DNA of 59,223 nucleotides from Planctomycetota bacterium (GTDB taxonomy: Bacteria; Planctomycetota; UBA1135; GCA-002748355), in assembly GCA_002685965.1 (NCBI GenBank), contig NYZE01000162.1, positions 1-59,223 of the forward strand. Reading direction: 5' to 3'. This document shows positions 45,001 to 52,103 of the stretch, one piece after another (position 1 is the first letter of the stretch; the number at the start of each line of letters is the position of its first letter). Made by a program: the position numbers and the translations under genes. The notes under the pieces are model-generated. The model searched no databases and had not been told where the DNA came from. It was given only the letters and a program-made list of their open reading frames with translations.

Positions 45001-45387
45001 GGCGCCGCTCACCTTCCTCGCGTGGTCGAAGCGCAGCCCGAGACGCTGCTGCAGGAACTGCAGCGTCGCCGCTGGCTCCTTGTCGAAGGTCAAAAGCGCC
45101 TGCCGGTTCTCGATCCGGATGACCCGCTGCGTTCGGCCGTGCCGCTGGATCCAGGCTTTCAGCAGCGGCTGCACCTTTTCGAAGGCACCGGCGTCCTGGC
45201 TGTGCAGGCAATGGTAGTAGTAATAGTCCGGCGTGCCGGGAATCAGCTCCCCAAGGACCTTGGCCCGATCCGGGGCCAGCGCCCAGTCCTCGGCGAAGCC
45301 GATCGGTGTCCCCTGAGCCCGGGACTCGGTCCCGAGGCAGACAGCGGTCAGGGCCGCTAGGAAGAACGCTGTGAAGGCTCGCTGCAT
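39064..45387 (-). CDS. Giant secreted protein (2107 residues), possible macroglobulin-like architecture
   Basis: I start it at the ATG of 45387 because a signal peptide follows at once (FTAFFLAALTAVCLGTESRAQ) with GAGAG upstream; the frame is open 119 codons further. The first 450 residues are helical. Residues about 500-950 are beta-rich and contain MG/Ig-like strands (LQYTERLGSAGHVFTVRDET, VYTLRAGIHLDRESLLAGRR, and a RSRILVRPALDLNG segment) of the sort seen in bacterial alpha-2-macroglobulins. A Gly/Arg low-complexity patch (about 1100) and an acidic patch (ENVEEEEEMEEEP, about 1380-1400) follow. No thioester motif (CxEQ) was seen. The C-terminal 700 residues include VVVTNPSSMPRELELLLQIP, a typical secreted beta-domain pattern. 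Function is unknown; it heads the minus-strand series containing the kinase. Confidence 0.78.
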   Translation of the reverse strand: MQRAFTAFFLAALTAVCLGTESRAQGTPIGFAEDWALAPDRAKVLGELIPGTPDYYYYHCLHSQDAGAFEKVQPLLKAWIQRHGRTQRVIRIENRQALLTFDKEPAATLQFLQQRLGLRFDHARKVSGAKRDLPTRLDQDLISLAAFTRRALQKHRNTVGGFRPSAFEALLATGLDDDLLLSLLSRLRRPDVANLPSLIVRNLKHRRSRGFGSLGIHKRLLLAQLDECARLRPALLNERAYVDAYLRRLAPSADVDWQHDAAARLAYLARLEAFTGRLASAHNSLKAHVLYRRLQHDRAAGTPDRDRLVTYLRLPRNASYSNPIFVRRHRGSGEMVQVGRKFATGLKPVGNDEPLVRAYLMHFFAEADSYATYAETVREDYLRRLFAETKILRGVGDMERWYSLLDDPSYYEKLRQRVEIEFAPTQRRFFGADDAVSLTVDIKNVDKLLVKIFEINTFNYFRGTGRDVDTSINLDGLIANHELTREYTDAALRRVRRSFDLPQLKGAGVWVVELIGNGLSSRAVIHKGRLQYTERLGSAGHVFTVRDETGAAVSKASIWFGGKTYQAEADANGEIVLPYSTKPGRRSVILQHGGLSTLTTFYHSAEVYTLRAGIHLDRESLLAGRRSRILVRPALDLNGRPVSLQLLQDPVLAIRARDRDGVDSTLNVRGVKLAADRESVHEIQVPEGLAELVVTLRGRVKSLSRNQRLDLTTRVHRFKVNEIDRTPLTACPLLGRNADGYVLDVLGKSGEAKPGRAVSLVLRHRDYTDPFTVSLKTDAKGRIRLGALAGIGWVQASGLPKSVGFWSLRRAKRTYPANLHAVAGETLRVPYLGDERTASRTAISLLQHRSGQFVRDAFEHVVLAEGFVELRGLPAGDYSLWLKEAEREIKVRVTSGKRRAQWAVGRHRMLEAGARKPIHIASVDVGGDDLLIRLVNAGKEARVHVVATRYLPPFDPFTGLAVARRPGLGVVAMEHAESFYHSGREIGDEYRYILDRRFAKKYPGNMLKRPGLILNPWALDEEALTRLGFGGGASSKFGGRGRSRRGAVGGGAAPGGVTGPAPGTFANLEFLPAPARMLANLRPDAEGIVRVPLKDLGNGQHVHVLAVDAEETVYLTATRPEQTLTPRGRELARALDGKTHVTERRRIEFVPKDGRAVVKDITTVEMETYDSLSKVYRLFASLTGNGDLAKFAFVLLWPELKLEEKRALYDEHACHELHFFLHEKDPEFFAQVVRPHLSNKAHQTFLDEWLLGADLRHYLEPWAFGRLNIVERILLAKRLAGEASTIQRHVGELFELKPRDPELLTRLFGSALKSGALDGPDKVEQKLAEVLKPSEHAKEAAPQASGRRRTPPSKGRSVRKSRRAGQPQTGAVSVEENVEEEEEMEEEPVLVDSEVLDAKKDRVADLRRRRSNRELYRTPDPTRPHVEHNYWHRRIHEHRADLIEVDAFWRDFALAPAAEPFVSTHVAEATGNFAEMMLALSVLDLPFKPGEHGSDIEGEELTLRAGSPLLLVRKELVKTTGMVAGDSPILVSQNIYRLDEPYRYEGKQRFEAYVTDEFLIDVAYGCRVVVTNPSSMPRELELLLQIPQGAVPVNGGFFTKGKRVALGAYATSSIEYAFYFPAAGEMPHYPVHVASGGKLVAFAPARLLRVVPEPSNVDTKSWAFVSQNGTEADVLAHVDAVNLQRTDLGLIAWRMRDRTMFDKVIDRLRKRHVYSPVLWSYGIRHGDAPTVREYLRHRDRFLAACGKALESPLVIIDPVIRHTYQHIDYDPLFNARAHRFGKRREILNEHLARQYLALLEVLGQRPALDDADWMSITYYMLVQDRIADALQSFAQVRPDRLPMRVQHDYMKAYLDFFSEGTTVARAIAERYLDYPVGRWQKRFADVRNQLDEAEGKDVAQGDPADRTQRQTKLAAAEPTLELGVEARRVTVRYRNLKNCEVRYYEMDVEFLFSTTPFVQQGSGSFAYIRPNRSEVRELAADQGELVFDLPQQFSSSNVLIEVRGGGIVRRQAYYANSLAVQWMENYGQIKVGHETTGKPLRTVYVKVFARMPGGKVRFYKDGYTDLRGRFDYASLSAKGAGNAERFAVLVMSDQHGAVISEVAPPAR

Positions 45388-45541
45388 CGGACTCTCGTGG
45401 TTCGGGTTCGGGACGACCGGGCGGCGCCCGGCGTGGCTCCATATTACCGGGGCCAGGAGCGTCAACGCAGCCGGGCCTGTCCGGTTTGGAACGTGGAGAT
45501 AGACTCCATCCGCGCAGCAAGTTCCCGCCCCCGTCGAGGGT

Positions 45542-45563
45542 GCGGCGCTCGATGAAGCGCCGC
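45542..45563. repeat. Perfect 8-bp inverted repeat in divergent intergenic region
   Basis: GCGGCGCT, loop CGATGA, AGCGCCGC, between the divergent giant secreted protein and glycosyltransferase genes. It could be an operator or a simple hairpin. A second hairpin (CCGGGC/GCCCGG) lies at 45417-45431. Confidence 0.35.
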
Positions 45564-45600
45564 GGCTCTGTGCCGGGATGACACGACGTGGCCGCGAGGT

Positions 45601-45632
45601 TTGACCAGCCAGCGGGCGGACGACCCTATAGT
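45601..45632 (+). promoter_or_regulatory. Candidate promoter of the GT-C gene
   Basis: TTGACC at 45601-45606 and TATAGT ending near 45632, spacing about 20 bp. Transcription would start within a few bases of the GTG at 45641, which has no ribosome-binding site, so a leaderless mRNA is possible. Confidence 0.32.
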
Positions 45633-45640
45633 CCCTCGCG

Positions 45641-47476
45641 GTGAGCAGGAGCACGGCGACAAGACTGGTCTTGGCGGGCACCATCGCGGTCGTCGTCTTC
45701 CTCGGCTGGCGCGAACTCTGGTTCAGCTGCGATGATGCGTTCATCGCGTATCGCTACGCCAGCAACAGCGTGCTCGAGCACGGCATGGTCTGGAACCCGC
45801 CTCCCTTCCAACCGGTCGAGGGCTACACGCAGTTTCTCTGGATCGTCCTACTGAGCCTCGTGTGGAGCCTGACCGGCATCGAGCCACCGGATTGTGCGAC
45901 AGAGATCTCGCTGCTGTTCGGCTACGCGACACTGCTGGTCGGCTGGCGGATGGCCGTGCGGCTGCACCTGGCCCCGAGAGTCGAACGCGCCCGGACTGCA
46001 ATCGTGGTCCTCGTTATCGTTGGGTTGGCGACGAGCCGCGTCTTCCTCACATGGTTGAGCTTCGGCCTCGAAGCTTCGATGTTCACCTTCCTCTTGGCGT
46101 GGTGGATCTGGTTCGCGACAACCGCGCGCACAGCCCGCGGCGGGCGCTGGGTGTTCGGCCTGGCAAGCACAGCGACGGCTGCAGCACTGACGCGAATGGA
46201 TGGATGGTTGTGCGTGCTGGCGACCTTGCTGCTGCTGCTGCAGTACCTGCTCGTCGATGAGCGTGCCCGTCGCACACGGCTCGTCGTACTGCTCTGCGCA
46301 ACCCCACTGCTCGCCATTCCGGCGCACCTTCTGTGGCGCGTGTCGTTCTATGGCGAATGGTTGCCCAACACCTATCACGCCAAGGTCACCGGCTGGTGGC
46401 CGGAGAGCGGACTGCGCTACCTGGCGAGCTTCGTGGTCGAGAACGGCGTCTGGGTCTGGCTGTTGCTCGCAGCCGGGTGGGCAGTGCGCGAGGTGATCGC
46501 CGGCCACCTGCGGCCACGCTGGCTCGTGCGCGAGCATGCCGGCGCGATCCTCGCGGTCGGCGTCGTGGTCGCGCACGCGCTCTTCTATACGGTCAAGGTC
46601 GGCGGCGACATGTTCGAGTATCGGGTCTACAGCCACCTGCCGCTGCTGCTGCTCGTGTCCGGTGCGTGGATGGCGGCGCGCCTCGTGCCGCGACCGGTGC
46701 CCGCCATCGCTGCTCTTGCGCTCCTCGTCTTCGCGTCGTGGCCGATTGCGTGGCTGCACCACCTCGACGGCAACAAGTTGGTCGATCGGATGCCGCGCCT
46801 GGTCCGACCACTGCTCACCGAGTTTGCCGAGTGGCAGCGGTGGCTCAACACCCGCATGGTCTGTCAGCGACGCGACGCACACAACGGCTTCCTGCGTCAC
46901 CAGATCGAGGTTCATCCAAAGCGGATCGACGGAGCCAAGGTGTCGAGCGAAGGACGACCGGTGTACGTCGCGACCGCCGCGGGAGTCGCCGGTTGGTCCA
47001 TGCCCCACGTCGCGCTCATCGACCACTTCGGCCTCAACGACTGGGTCGTCGCACGCCATCCGGTGACGACCTTGAGCGAGAAGCAGGCCGAGCAAGCGGA
47101 GAGCCGACGCACACTGTTCGGCCTAGACAAGAACAACGACGGCAAGCTAGGGCTCGACGAAATCCCGGAACTGCTTGTTCGCTGGCTTCCCCAGGTGGCG
47201 CGTTACCCCGACCATTGGGACAACGCGGCGCGCCTTTTCCTGCAGGCTCGGGACAAGAATGGCGATGGCGGCCTCGACGCCGAAGAAGTGCTGCCGGCGG
47301 CGGGATTCCGCCAACGCCTCATGGGCCACGAGCGCGCGCCGCCGCCCGGCTACGTCGAGGGATTCCGGCCGAACGTGTTCATCGAGAACCGCAAGATCCG
47401 CGTCGAACAGCGCCAACCGCCACTCACCGACTCGGACATCATCGAGTGGGAGAAGCAGTGGCGCCGACGGAAGTAG
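45641..47476 (+). CDS. GT-C family membrane glycosyltransferase with two C-terminal EF-hands
   Basis: 611 residues from a GTG. The N-terminus after TM1 carries the loop signature of AftB-like and related lipid-linked-sugar glycosyltransferases (FSCDDAFIAYRYASN, VWNPPPFQPVEGYTQFLW), where the Asp pair is catalytic. About ten TM helices extend to about residue 375. A soluble region follows. Two EF-hand loops, DKNNDGKLGLDE (about 496-507) and DKNGDGGLDAEE (about 538-549), lie near the C-terminus, both with the calcium-ligand positions D-x-N-x-D-G intact. Known family role: transfer of a sugar from a polyprenyl-phosphate donor to an exported glycan or protein. The EF-hands suggest Ca2+ dependence or a structural role, which is inference. 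Confidence 0.8.
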   Translation: MSRSTATRLVLAGTIAVVVFLGWRELWFSCDDAFIAYRYASNSVLEHGMVWNPPPFQPVEGYTQFLWIVLLSLVWSLTGIEPPDCATEISLLFGYATLLVGWRMAVRLHLAPRVERARTAIVVLVIVGLATSRVFLTWLSFGLEASMFTFLLAWWIWFATTARTARGGRWVFGLASTATAAALTRMDGWLCVLATLLLLLQYLLVDERARRTRLVVLLCATPLLAIPAHLLWRVSFYGEWLPNTYHAKVTGWWPESGLRYLASFVVENGVWVWLLLAAGWAVREVIAGHLRPRWLVREHAGAILAVGVVVAHALFYTVKVGGDMFEYRVYSHLPLLLLVSGAWMAARLVPRPVPAIAALALLVFASWPIAWLHHLDGNKLVDRMPRLVRPLLTEFAEWQRWLNTRMVCQRRDAHNGFLRHQIEVHPKRIDGAKVSSEGRPVYVATAAGVAGWSMPHVALIDHFGLNDWVVARHPVTTLSEKQAEQAESRRTLFGLDKNNDGKLGLDEIPELLVRWLPQVARYPDHWDNAARLFLQARDKNGDGGLDAEEVLPAAGFRQRLMGHERAPPPGYVEGFRPNVFIENRKIRVEQRQPPLTDSDIIEWEKQWRRRK

Positions 47477-47616
47477 CGCTGCCCACCCAGGCAGGCATGA
47501 CGGCCCGATGAGCGAAGCCTCCGACCTGTTCGACATCGCCGTCCTCAGCCAGCATCAGGAGTCGAGCGCGCCCGGCTTCTTCGTCGCCTCCGAGACCGCC
47601 TCAGGCAAGAAGGCGG

Positions 47617-48570
47617 TCACTCCGGCAAGAAGAACGAGTAGCCAGTAACCTGAAAGACACCCTTCTTGGTGGCCGGCATCGTCTCAAGTTCGTCGACTGG
47701 GTCCAGCTTCAACGTCTCGCGCACGTCGTCCGGTTCGAAGCGCTCGGCGAGAACGCGCGCCTCGTCGACGTCGTCGGCGATGACGAAATAGGTCGTATGG
47801 AAGCCCGGCGCCGGCTGCCCCTCCTCCAGTGGCTCGGGCCACTGGCCCTGGTAGAGCAGCAGGTACATGCGCGGCGCGTCGCTGGACAGACGCTCGACAT
47901 CGCGGATCAAGCCGAAGGCACTGAACGAGCACCGATCGATCGCAAGCGCCTCCTGCGCGCAGGACAGCGCAGCGTCATCGTCTTCGTCGTGCTCAAGAGC
48001 GATCTCGCCTAGGACGACATGTAGCTCCGCCAACATCGGGTCCCACTCGTTACTCGCCAAATCAGCGAGAGCTTCGGTGCCGATACGACGACCGCCCTCG
48101 ACCGAGCCGACATCCACGTAGGCGCGAGCCAACGCCGCTCTGCCAATCGGGTCGGGCAAGTCGGCGGGCACGACCTGCACCAACTCCGCGACGGCCGCCG
48201 CCTCGTCCCCGGCCCGCTGCAGCGCGATCCCACGATTCATGCGCACCATCGACACGTTGGCGCCTTCACTCTGCAACGCCCTGTCGTAGGCCTCCTGCGC
48301 CTGATCGAAGAGCTCTTCGCCCGACCGCAAGTTGCCGAGCAAGTGCCACAACTCCCAGACGCCGGGCGCGACCACCACCCCCTCTTCGAGCACTGCGATC
48401 GCCCGCTCGACGTCTCCGTCGGCCTCGTAGGCCAACGCCAGCAACTCGAAGCTCGCGCTATGCCGCCGCTCCTTCAGCTCGAGTCCCGCGTCGATCGCAG
48501 CCTCCGTGTCGCGCGCTGCCAACGCAGCAAAACCACGCTCAACCAGCTCGTCGACAGCCTCATCACCCAT
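47617..48570 (-). CDS. TPR-repeat protein of unknown function
   Basis: 317 residues from an ATG with GGAGG just upstream. Residues about 15-210 hold TPR-like helix pairs (ASFELLALAYEADGDVERAI, VWELWHLLGNLRSGEELFDQ, AELHVVLGEIALEHDEDDDA). The C-terminal 90 residues form a small alpha/beta domain (MYLLLYQGQWPEPLEEGQP, TYFVIADDVDEARVLAERFE, GVFQVTGYSFFLPE) with an RraB-like look, but the match is weak. No signal peptide; cytoplasmic. It is the last gene of the pilus-motor series, 68 bp after pilB, from which it is separated by a repeat copy. Confidence 0.78.
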   Translation of the reverse strand: MGDEAVDELVERGFAALAARDTEAAIDAGLELKERRHSASFELLALAYEADGDVERAIAVLEEGVVVAPGVWELWHLLGNLRSGEELFDQAQEAYDRALQSEGANVSMVRMNRGIALQRAGDEAAAVAELVQVVPADLPDPIGRAALARAYVDVGSVEGGRRIGTEALADLASNEWDPMLAELHVVLGEIALEHDEDDDAALSCAQEALAIDRCSFSAFGLIRDVERLSSDAPRMYLLLYQGQWPEPLEEGQPAPGFHTTYFVIADDVDEARVLAERFEPDDVRETLKLDPVDELETMPATKKGVFQVTGYSFFLPE

Positions 48571-48600
48571 CACACCTCCACTCCGGTGTCCGCGCTCGAA

Positions 48601-48632
48601 GCAAGTCCAGCTCCCTTAGGGCACGGGTTTAC
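48601..48632. repeat. Intergenic imperfect palindrome, copy E
   Basis: GCAAGTCCAGCTCCCTTAGGGCACGGGTTTAC. It aligns with copy B (GCAAGCC...CCC/GGGCACG...TTTGC) with several changes, immediately after the pilB stop and before an eight-C run. Confidence 0.45.
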
Positions 48633-48638
48633 CCCCCC

Positions 48639-50327
48639 CTACAGCGTTTCCCTCAGCACTTCTTCCACCGTCGTCACGCCGTCATAGATCGCCAACAGCC
48701 CCGACTCCCGCAGCGTCCGCATCCCGTCCGCCTTCGCCTGTTCGCGCAGTCGCGCGGTCGGCGACAGATCCAGCATCAGGCGCTTCTGCGCCTCGGTGAT
48801 CTGCATGAACTCGAAGATCGCGCAGCGACCGCGGAAGCCGGTGTGGTTGCAACGCTCGCAGCCCTGGCCATAAGCGAACGCCTTGCCGACGACCTCTGCC
48901 TTCTTGAGGTCGAGCTCCATCAGCACACGCTCGTCCGGCTCATAGAACGTCCTGCACTCTTTACAGACACGGCGCACGAGACGCTGCGCGACCACGAGTT
49001 CGAGCGTGGCGGTCAACAAGTACGCCTCGACGCCGATGTCGAGCAAGCGAGTGATCGCCGACGGCGCGTCGTTGGTGTGCACGGTCGAGAACACCACGTG
49101 ACCTGTGAGGCTCGCTTCGATCGCTGTGCGTGCGGTCTCCTCGTCGCGGATCTCGCCGACCAGGATTTTGTCGGGGTCCTGGCGCAGGATCGTGCGCAAC
49201 ACCTTCGCATAGGTGACGCCGATCTCTTCGTTGACCGGCACCTGCACGATGCCTTCGAGGTCGTACTCGACCGGGTCCTCGGTCGTGATGATCTTGACCT
49301 CTTCGCGGTTGGCCGCGTTGAGTGCGGCGTAGAGCGTCGTCGTCTTGCCCGACCCTGTCGGCCCGGTCACGAGCACGATGCCATGCGGCAAGGTGAGCAT
49401 GCGCTCCATGATGCGACGCTCGTCGTCACGCAGCCCGATGTTGCCTAAATCGAGCGCTACGACGGAACGGTCGAGCACACGCATGACGCACGACTCGCCA
49501 GCCATGGTCGGCAGCGTCGACACGCGCAGATCGATCGAGCGGCCACCAACGGTCAGCTCGATGCGCCCGTCCTGCGGCAACCTCGTCTCGGCGATGTCGA
49601 GGTCGGCCATGACCTTGACGCGCGAGATCAACGCGACCGCGAGGTGCTTCGGCGGTGCCTTGAGGTCGTAGAGAATGCCGTCAACGCGGTAGCGGATCTT
49701 GAAGTCGTCCTCGAAGGGCTCGAGGTGAACGTCGGACGCCTGGTCACGGACGGCCTGGTAGAGGATGAAGTTCAAGAGCTTGACGACCGGCGCCGCCTGC
49801 GCCATCGCCGCAGTGTCCTCGAGATCGACCTTGCCAGAAGACTTGGCGAGTTCCTCGACGGCTTCATCAATGGCCGCGCTCTTGGGCCCGCCTTGGTCGG
49901 CGCCGTATGCGGCCGCGATCCCGGTGCGCAAGGCTTCCTCCTCGACCACGGCCAGCTTGATCGGCATGCCAGCCGTGAACGACAGGTCGAGCAGCATCTG
50001 CCCATTGAGCGGATCCGAGAGTGCGACCAGGAGTTCGCCGCCCTCGATTCGCAACGGCAAGCCGCCGAACACGCGCGCCGAAGAGGCGTCGACCTTGGCC
50101 AAGGCATCGGGCTGCGGCACGAGTTCCGCGGATGGGACGTGCACCATCCCGGCTTGCACCGCCAGAGCCTCGGCTAGCTTCTCGCCATCGATGTGACCGG
50201 CTTGCGCGAGGATCTCGCCGATGCGCTTGCCCGTGCCCTCCTGGATGGTCAGGGCTTCCTGGATCATGCCCTCGTGGATGTAGCCGAGCTCCTTCAGAAC
50301 TTGGCCAAGCATCTTGCGTGCGGCCAC
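48639..50327 (-). CDS. pilB: Type IV pilus assembly / type II secretion ATPase PilB/GspE (paralogue 1)
   Basis: 562 residues. An MshEN/T2SSE N-terminal domain (LGQVLKELGYIHEGMIQEAL, GEILAQAGHIDGEKLAEALA) precedes the motor. Walker A GPTGSGKTTTLYAAL, Asp box ITTEDPVEYDLEGIVQVPV, Walker B ILVGEIRDEETA, and His box FSTVHTNDAPSAITRLL are all present. A tetracysteine zinc site, CKEC and CERC about 37 residues apart, is intact. Role: ATP-driven pilus extension or secretion. GTG at 50327 lies 4 bp after the pilT stop; an ATG five codons later is the alternative start. Confidence 0.92.
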   Translation of the reverse strand: MAARKMLGQVLKELGYIHEGMIQEALTIQEGTGKRIGEILAQAGHIDGEKLAEALAVQAGMVHVPSAELVPQPDALAKVDASSARVFGGLPLRIEGGELLVALSDPLNGQMLLDLSFTAGMPIKLAVVEEEALRTGIAAAYGADQGGPKSAAIDEAVEELAKSSGKVDLEDTAAMAQAAPVVKLLNFILYQAVRDQASDVHLEPFEDDFKIRYRVDGILYDLKAPPKHLAVALISRVKVMADLDIAETRLPQDGRIELTVGGRSIDLRVSTLPTMAGESCVMRVLDRSVVALDLGNIGLRDDERRIMERMLTLPHGIVLVTGPTGSGKTTTLYAALNAANREEVKIITTEDPVEYDLEGIVQVPVNEEIGVTYAKVLRTILRQDPDKILVGEIRDEETARTAIEASLTGHVVFSTVHTNDAPSAITRLLDIGVEAYLLTATLELVVAQRLVRRVCKECRTFYEPDERVLMELDLKKAEVVGKAFAYGQGCERCNHTGFRGRCAIFEFMQITEAQKRLMLDLSPTARLREQAKADGMRTLRESGLLAIYDGVTTVEEVLRETL

Positions 50328-50331
50328 CTAC

Positions 50332-51399
50332 TCAGCCCTCACCGAGGAGACGCTTCTCCATTTCGCGCGGCTCTTGCGACGCCTCGATGGCGACCTTGGG
50401 TGTGATCTTGCCGTCCTCGACGAGTTCGCGCAGGTAGTCGTCGAGGGTCACCATGCCTTGGCGCTTGCTGGTCTGAATCGCCGAGTTGATCTTGAACGTC
50501 TCGGCCTTGCGGATGTGGTTCTCGATCGCCGAGTTCATGTACATGATCTCGAAAGCAGCGATGCGCCCCTTCCGGTCGGCCCGCGGCAGCAGCACCTGCG
50601 AGAGCACGGCGACGATCGACACAGCGAGCTGGGCGCGGATCTGCTCCTGCTGGTTAGTGGGGTATTGATCGATGATACGGTCGACGGTGCGCGCCGAACC
50701 CGTCGTGTGCAAAGTGCCAAACACCAGGTGTCCGGTTTCCGCCGCGGTGATCGCCGCCGAAGTCGTCTCGAGGTCACGCATTTCGCCGAGCAAAATCACG
50801 TCGGGATCCTGGCGCAGTACACGGCGCATCGCTTCGCTGAAGGACGGCACATCGTTGCCGGCTTCGCGCTGGATGACGTTGGCCTTCTGGTGGTGGTGGT
50901 AGAACTCGATCGGGTCCTCGATCGTCACGATGTGGCAATCGCGGTTCCGGTTGATCCAGTCGATCATGGTCGCGAGCGTCGTCGTCTTGCCCGAACCGGT
51001 CGGGCCAGTGACGAGCACGAGCCCGCGCGGTCGCGACAGCAGGTCGACGACCGCGTCGGGCAGCCCGATCTCGTCGAAGGTCATGAGCTGGGTCGGGATC
51101 AGACGCATGATCAGGCCGAAGGCGTTCTTTTGCCGCAGGGCGCTGACGCGGAAGCGTCCCTTGTCCTGGAACGCGTAGCCGAAGTCGGTCGTGCCGGTCT
51201 CGAGCAACTCGGCGAGGTTGCGCTCGGGCGTGAACTGACGGACGAGGCTCTCGGTGTCCTCGGCGGTCAGTATCTCGCCGGTCTCGACCTCGGTGAGGCC
51301 ACCGTGGATCCGCAGCACGGGTCTTCTCCCGACTTGGAGGTGCAGGTCGGACGCGGACTGTTGGACGGTAGCGCCCATCAACTCGAAGATGTCTGGCAT
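50332..51399 (-). CDS. pilT: Type IV pilus retraction ATPase PilT
   Basis: 355 residues, starting MPDIFELMGATV. The PAS-like N-domain (SDLHLQVGRRPVLRIHGGL) is followed by Walker A GPTGSGKTTTLATMIDW, Asp box IEDPIEFYHHHQKANVIQRE, Walker B VILLGEMRDLETT and FGTLHTTGSARTVDRIIDQY. The PilT hallmark near the C-terminus, AIQTSKRQGMVTLDDYL, distinguishes it from PilB. The zinc tetracysteine of PilB is absent, as expected. Role: pilus retraction, twitching motility, DNA uptake. It precedes pilB by 4 bp. Confidence 0.94.
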   Translation of the reverse strand: MPDIFELMGATVQQSASDLHLQVGRRPVLRIHGGLTEVETGEILTAEDTESLVRQFTPERNLAELLETGTTDFGYAFQDKGRFRVSALRQKNAFGLIMRLIPTQLMTFDEIGLPDAVVDLLSRPRGLVLVTGPTGSGKTTTLATMIDWINRNRDCHIVTIEDPIEFYHHHQKANVIQREAGNDVPSFSEAMRRVLRQDPDVILLGEMRDLETTSAAITAAETGHLVFGTLHTTGSARTVDRIIDQYPTNQQEQIRAQLAVSIVAVLSQVLLPRADRKGRIAAFEIMYMNSAIENHIRKAETFKINSAIQTSKRQGMVTLDDYLRELVEDGKITPKVAIEASQEPREMEKRLLGEG

Positions 51400-51566
51400 G
51401 CACTGTCGAGCCTACAACATGCGGCCCATGGCCGTGAGGCTCGTCCGCCTGACTACGGCGTTGCCTGCGCACGGAAGGCGCGCCAAGCGCACTTCGGCCA
51501 CGACCAACCCTGCCAGACAACTTCGAGGGGGCCGGGAGCGAGAAGCAGGCCCTGTAGTCGTTTCGC

Positions 51567-52067
51567 TCAGCGCACGCGTTTGATGATGTGGTAGCCGAAC
51601 GGGCTGCTCGTTTGGTTGTAGTTCGACACGCCGTAGTCACCAACGTCGAGGCGCCAGCCGACGTCGCCAAAAGCCGCCACCATGCCAGAGCGCGGCTGTG
51701 CGCCCGGAGGCGCCTCGCCGCCCTTCTTGGGGTCGTGCATCGTGTAGCTGCCGCCGTTCTTCGAGCCGGGGTCCTTGCTGTGCTCTTTCATCAGCGCGAT
51801 GAAGTCCCCGTCGTCCTTGATGCGAGCCAAGAGGTCGGCAGCCAGCGCCTTCGCCGCTTGCTGACTGAGCCCGTCCTGCATCCGCTGCGACTTGACGGCG
51901 ACGAGGATGTGCTGCACTTCGATCACGGGCGCGGAACGCTCGGTGCGCGAGGACACTTGCATCATCGAACGCTCAAGCGCGATGAGGTTCTCTTGGGCGC
52001 TGCCTTCACAAGCCGGCAGATGGAGGGCCGCCAGGAGAACGATTGCCAAAGGAGTAAGTCGCTTCAC
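51567..52067 (-). CDS. Parvulin-type peptidyl-prolyl isomerase lipoprotein
   Basis: 166 residues with a lipoprotein signal (AIVLLAALHLPAC). The PpiC/rotamase domain occupies residues about 45-165: QHILVAVKSQRM, MKEHSKDPGSKNGGSY, MVAAFGDVGWRLDVGD and SPFGYHIIKRVR, in the order of the family. Family role: folding of exported proteins. It lies between two pilus-motor ATPase genes, 36 bp after pilB paralogue 2 and 167 bp before pilT, so it may help pilus or secreted-protein biogenesis. The gap 51400-51566 shows nothing clear. Confidence 0.83.
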   Translation of the reverse strand: MKRLTPLAIVLLAALHLPACEGSAQENLIALERSMMQVSSRTERSAPVIEVQHILVAVKSQRMQDGLSQQAAKALAADLLARIKDDGDFIALMKEHSKDPGSKNGGSYTMHDPKKGGEAPPGAQPRSGMVAAFGDVGWRLDVGDYGVSNYNQTSSPFGYHIIKRVR

Positions 52068-52103
52068 GCCAGCATGATAGCCAACGCACCGCGGCAGACG
52101 AGC

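Noticed and set aside
47508-47648. Small plus-strand frame of 46 codons (MSEASDLFDIAV...)
   Set aside because: No ribosome-binding site or homology known to me, and it overlaps the 3' end of the TPR gene on the other strand; coding status cannot be supported.
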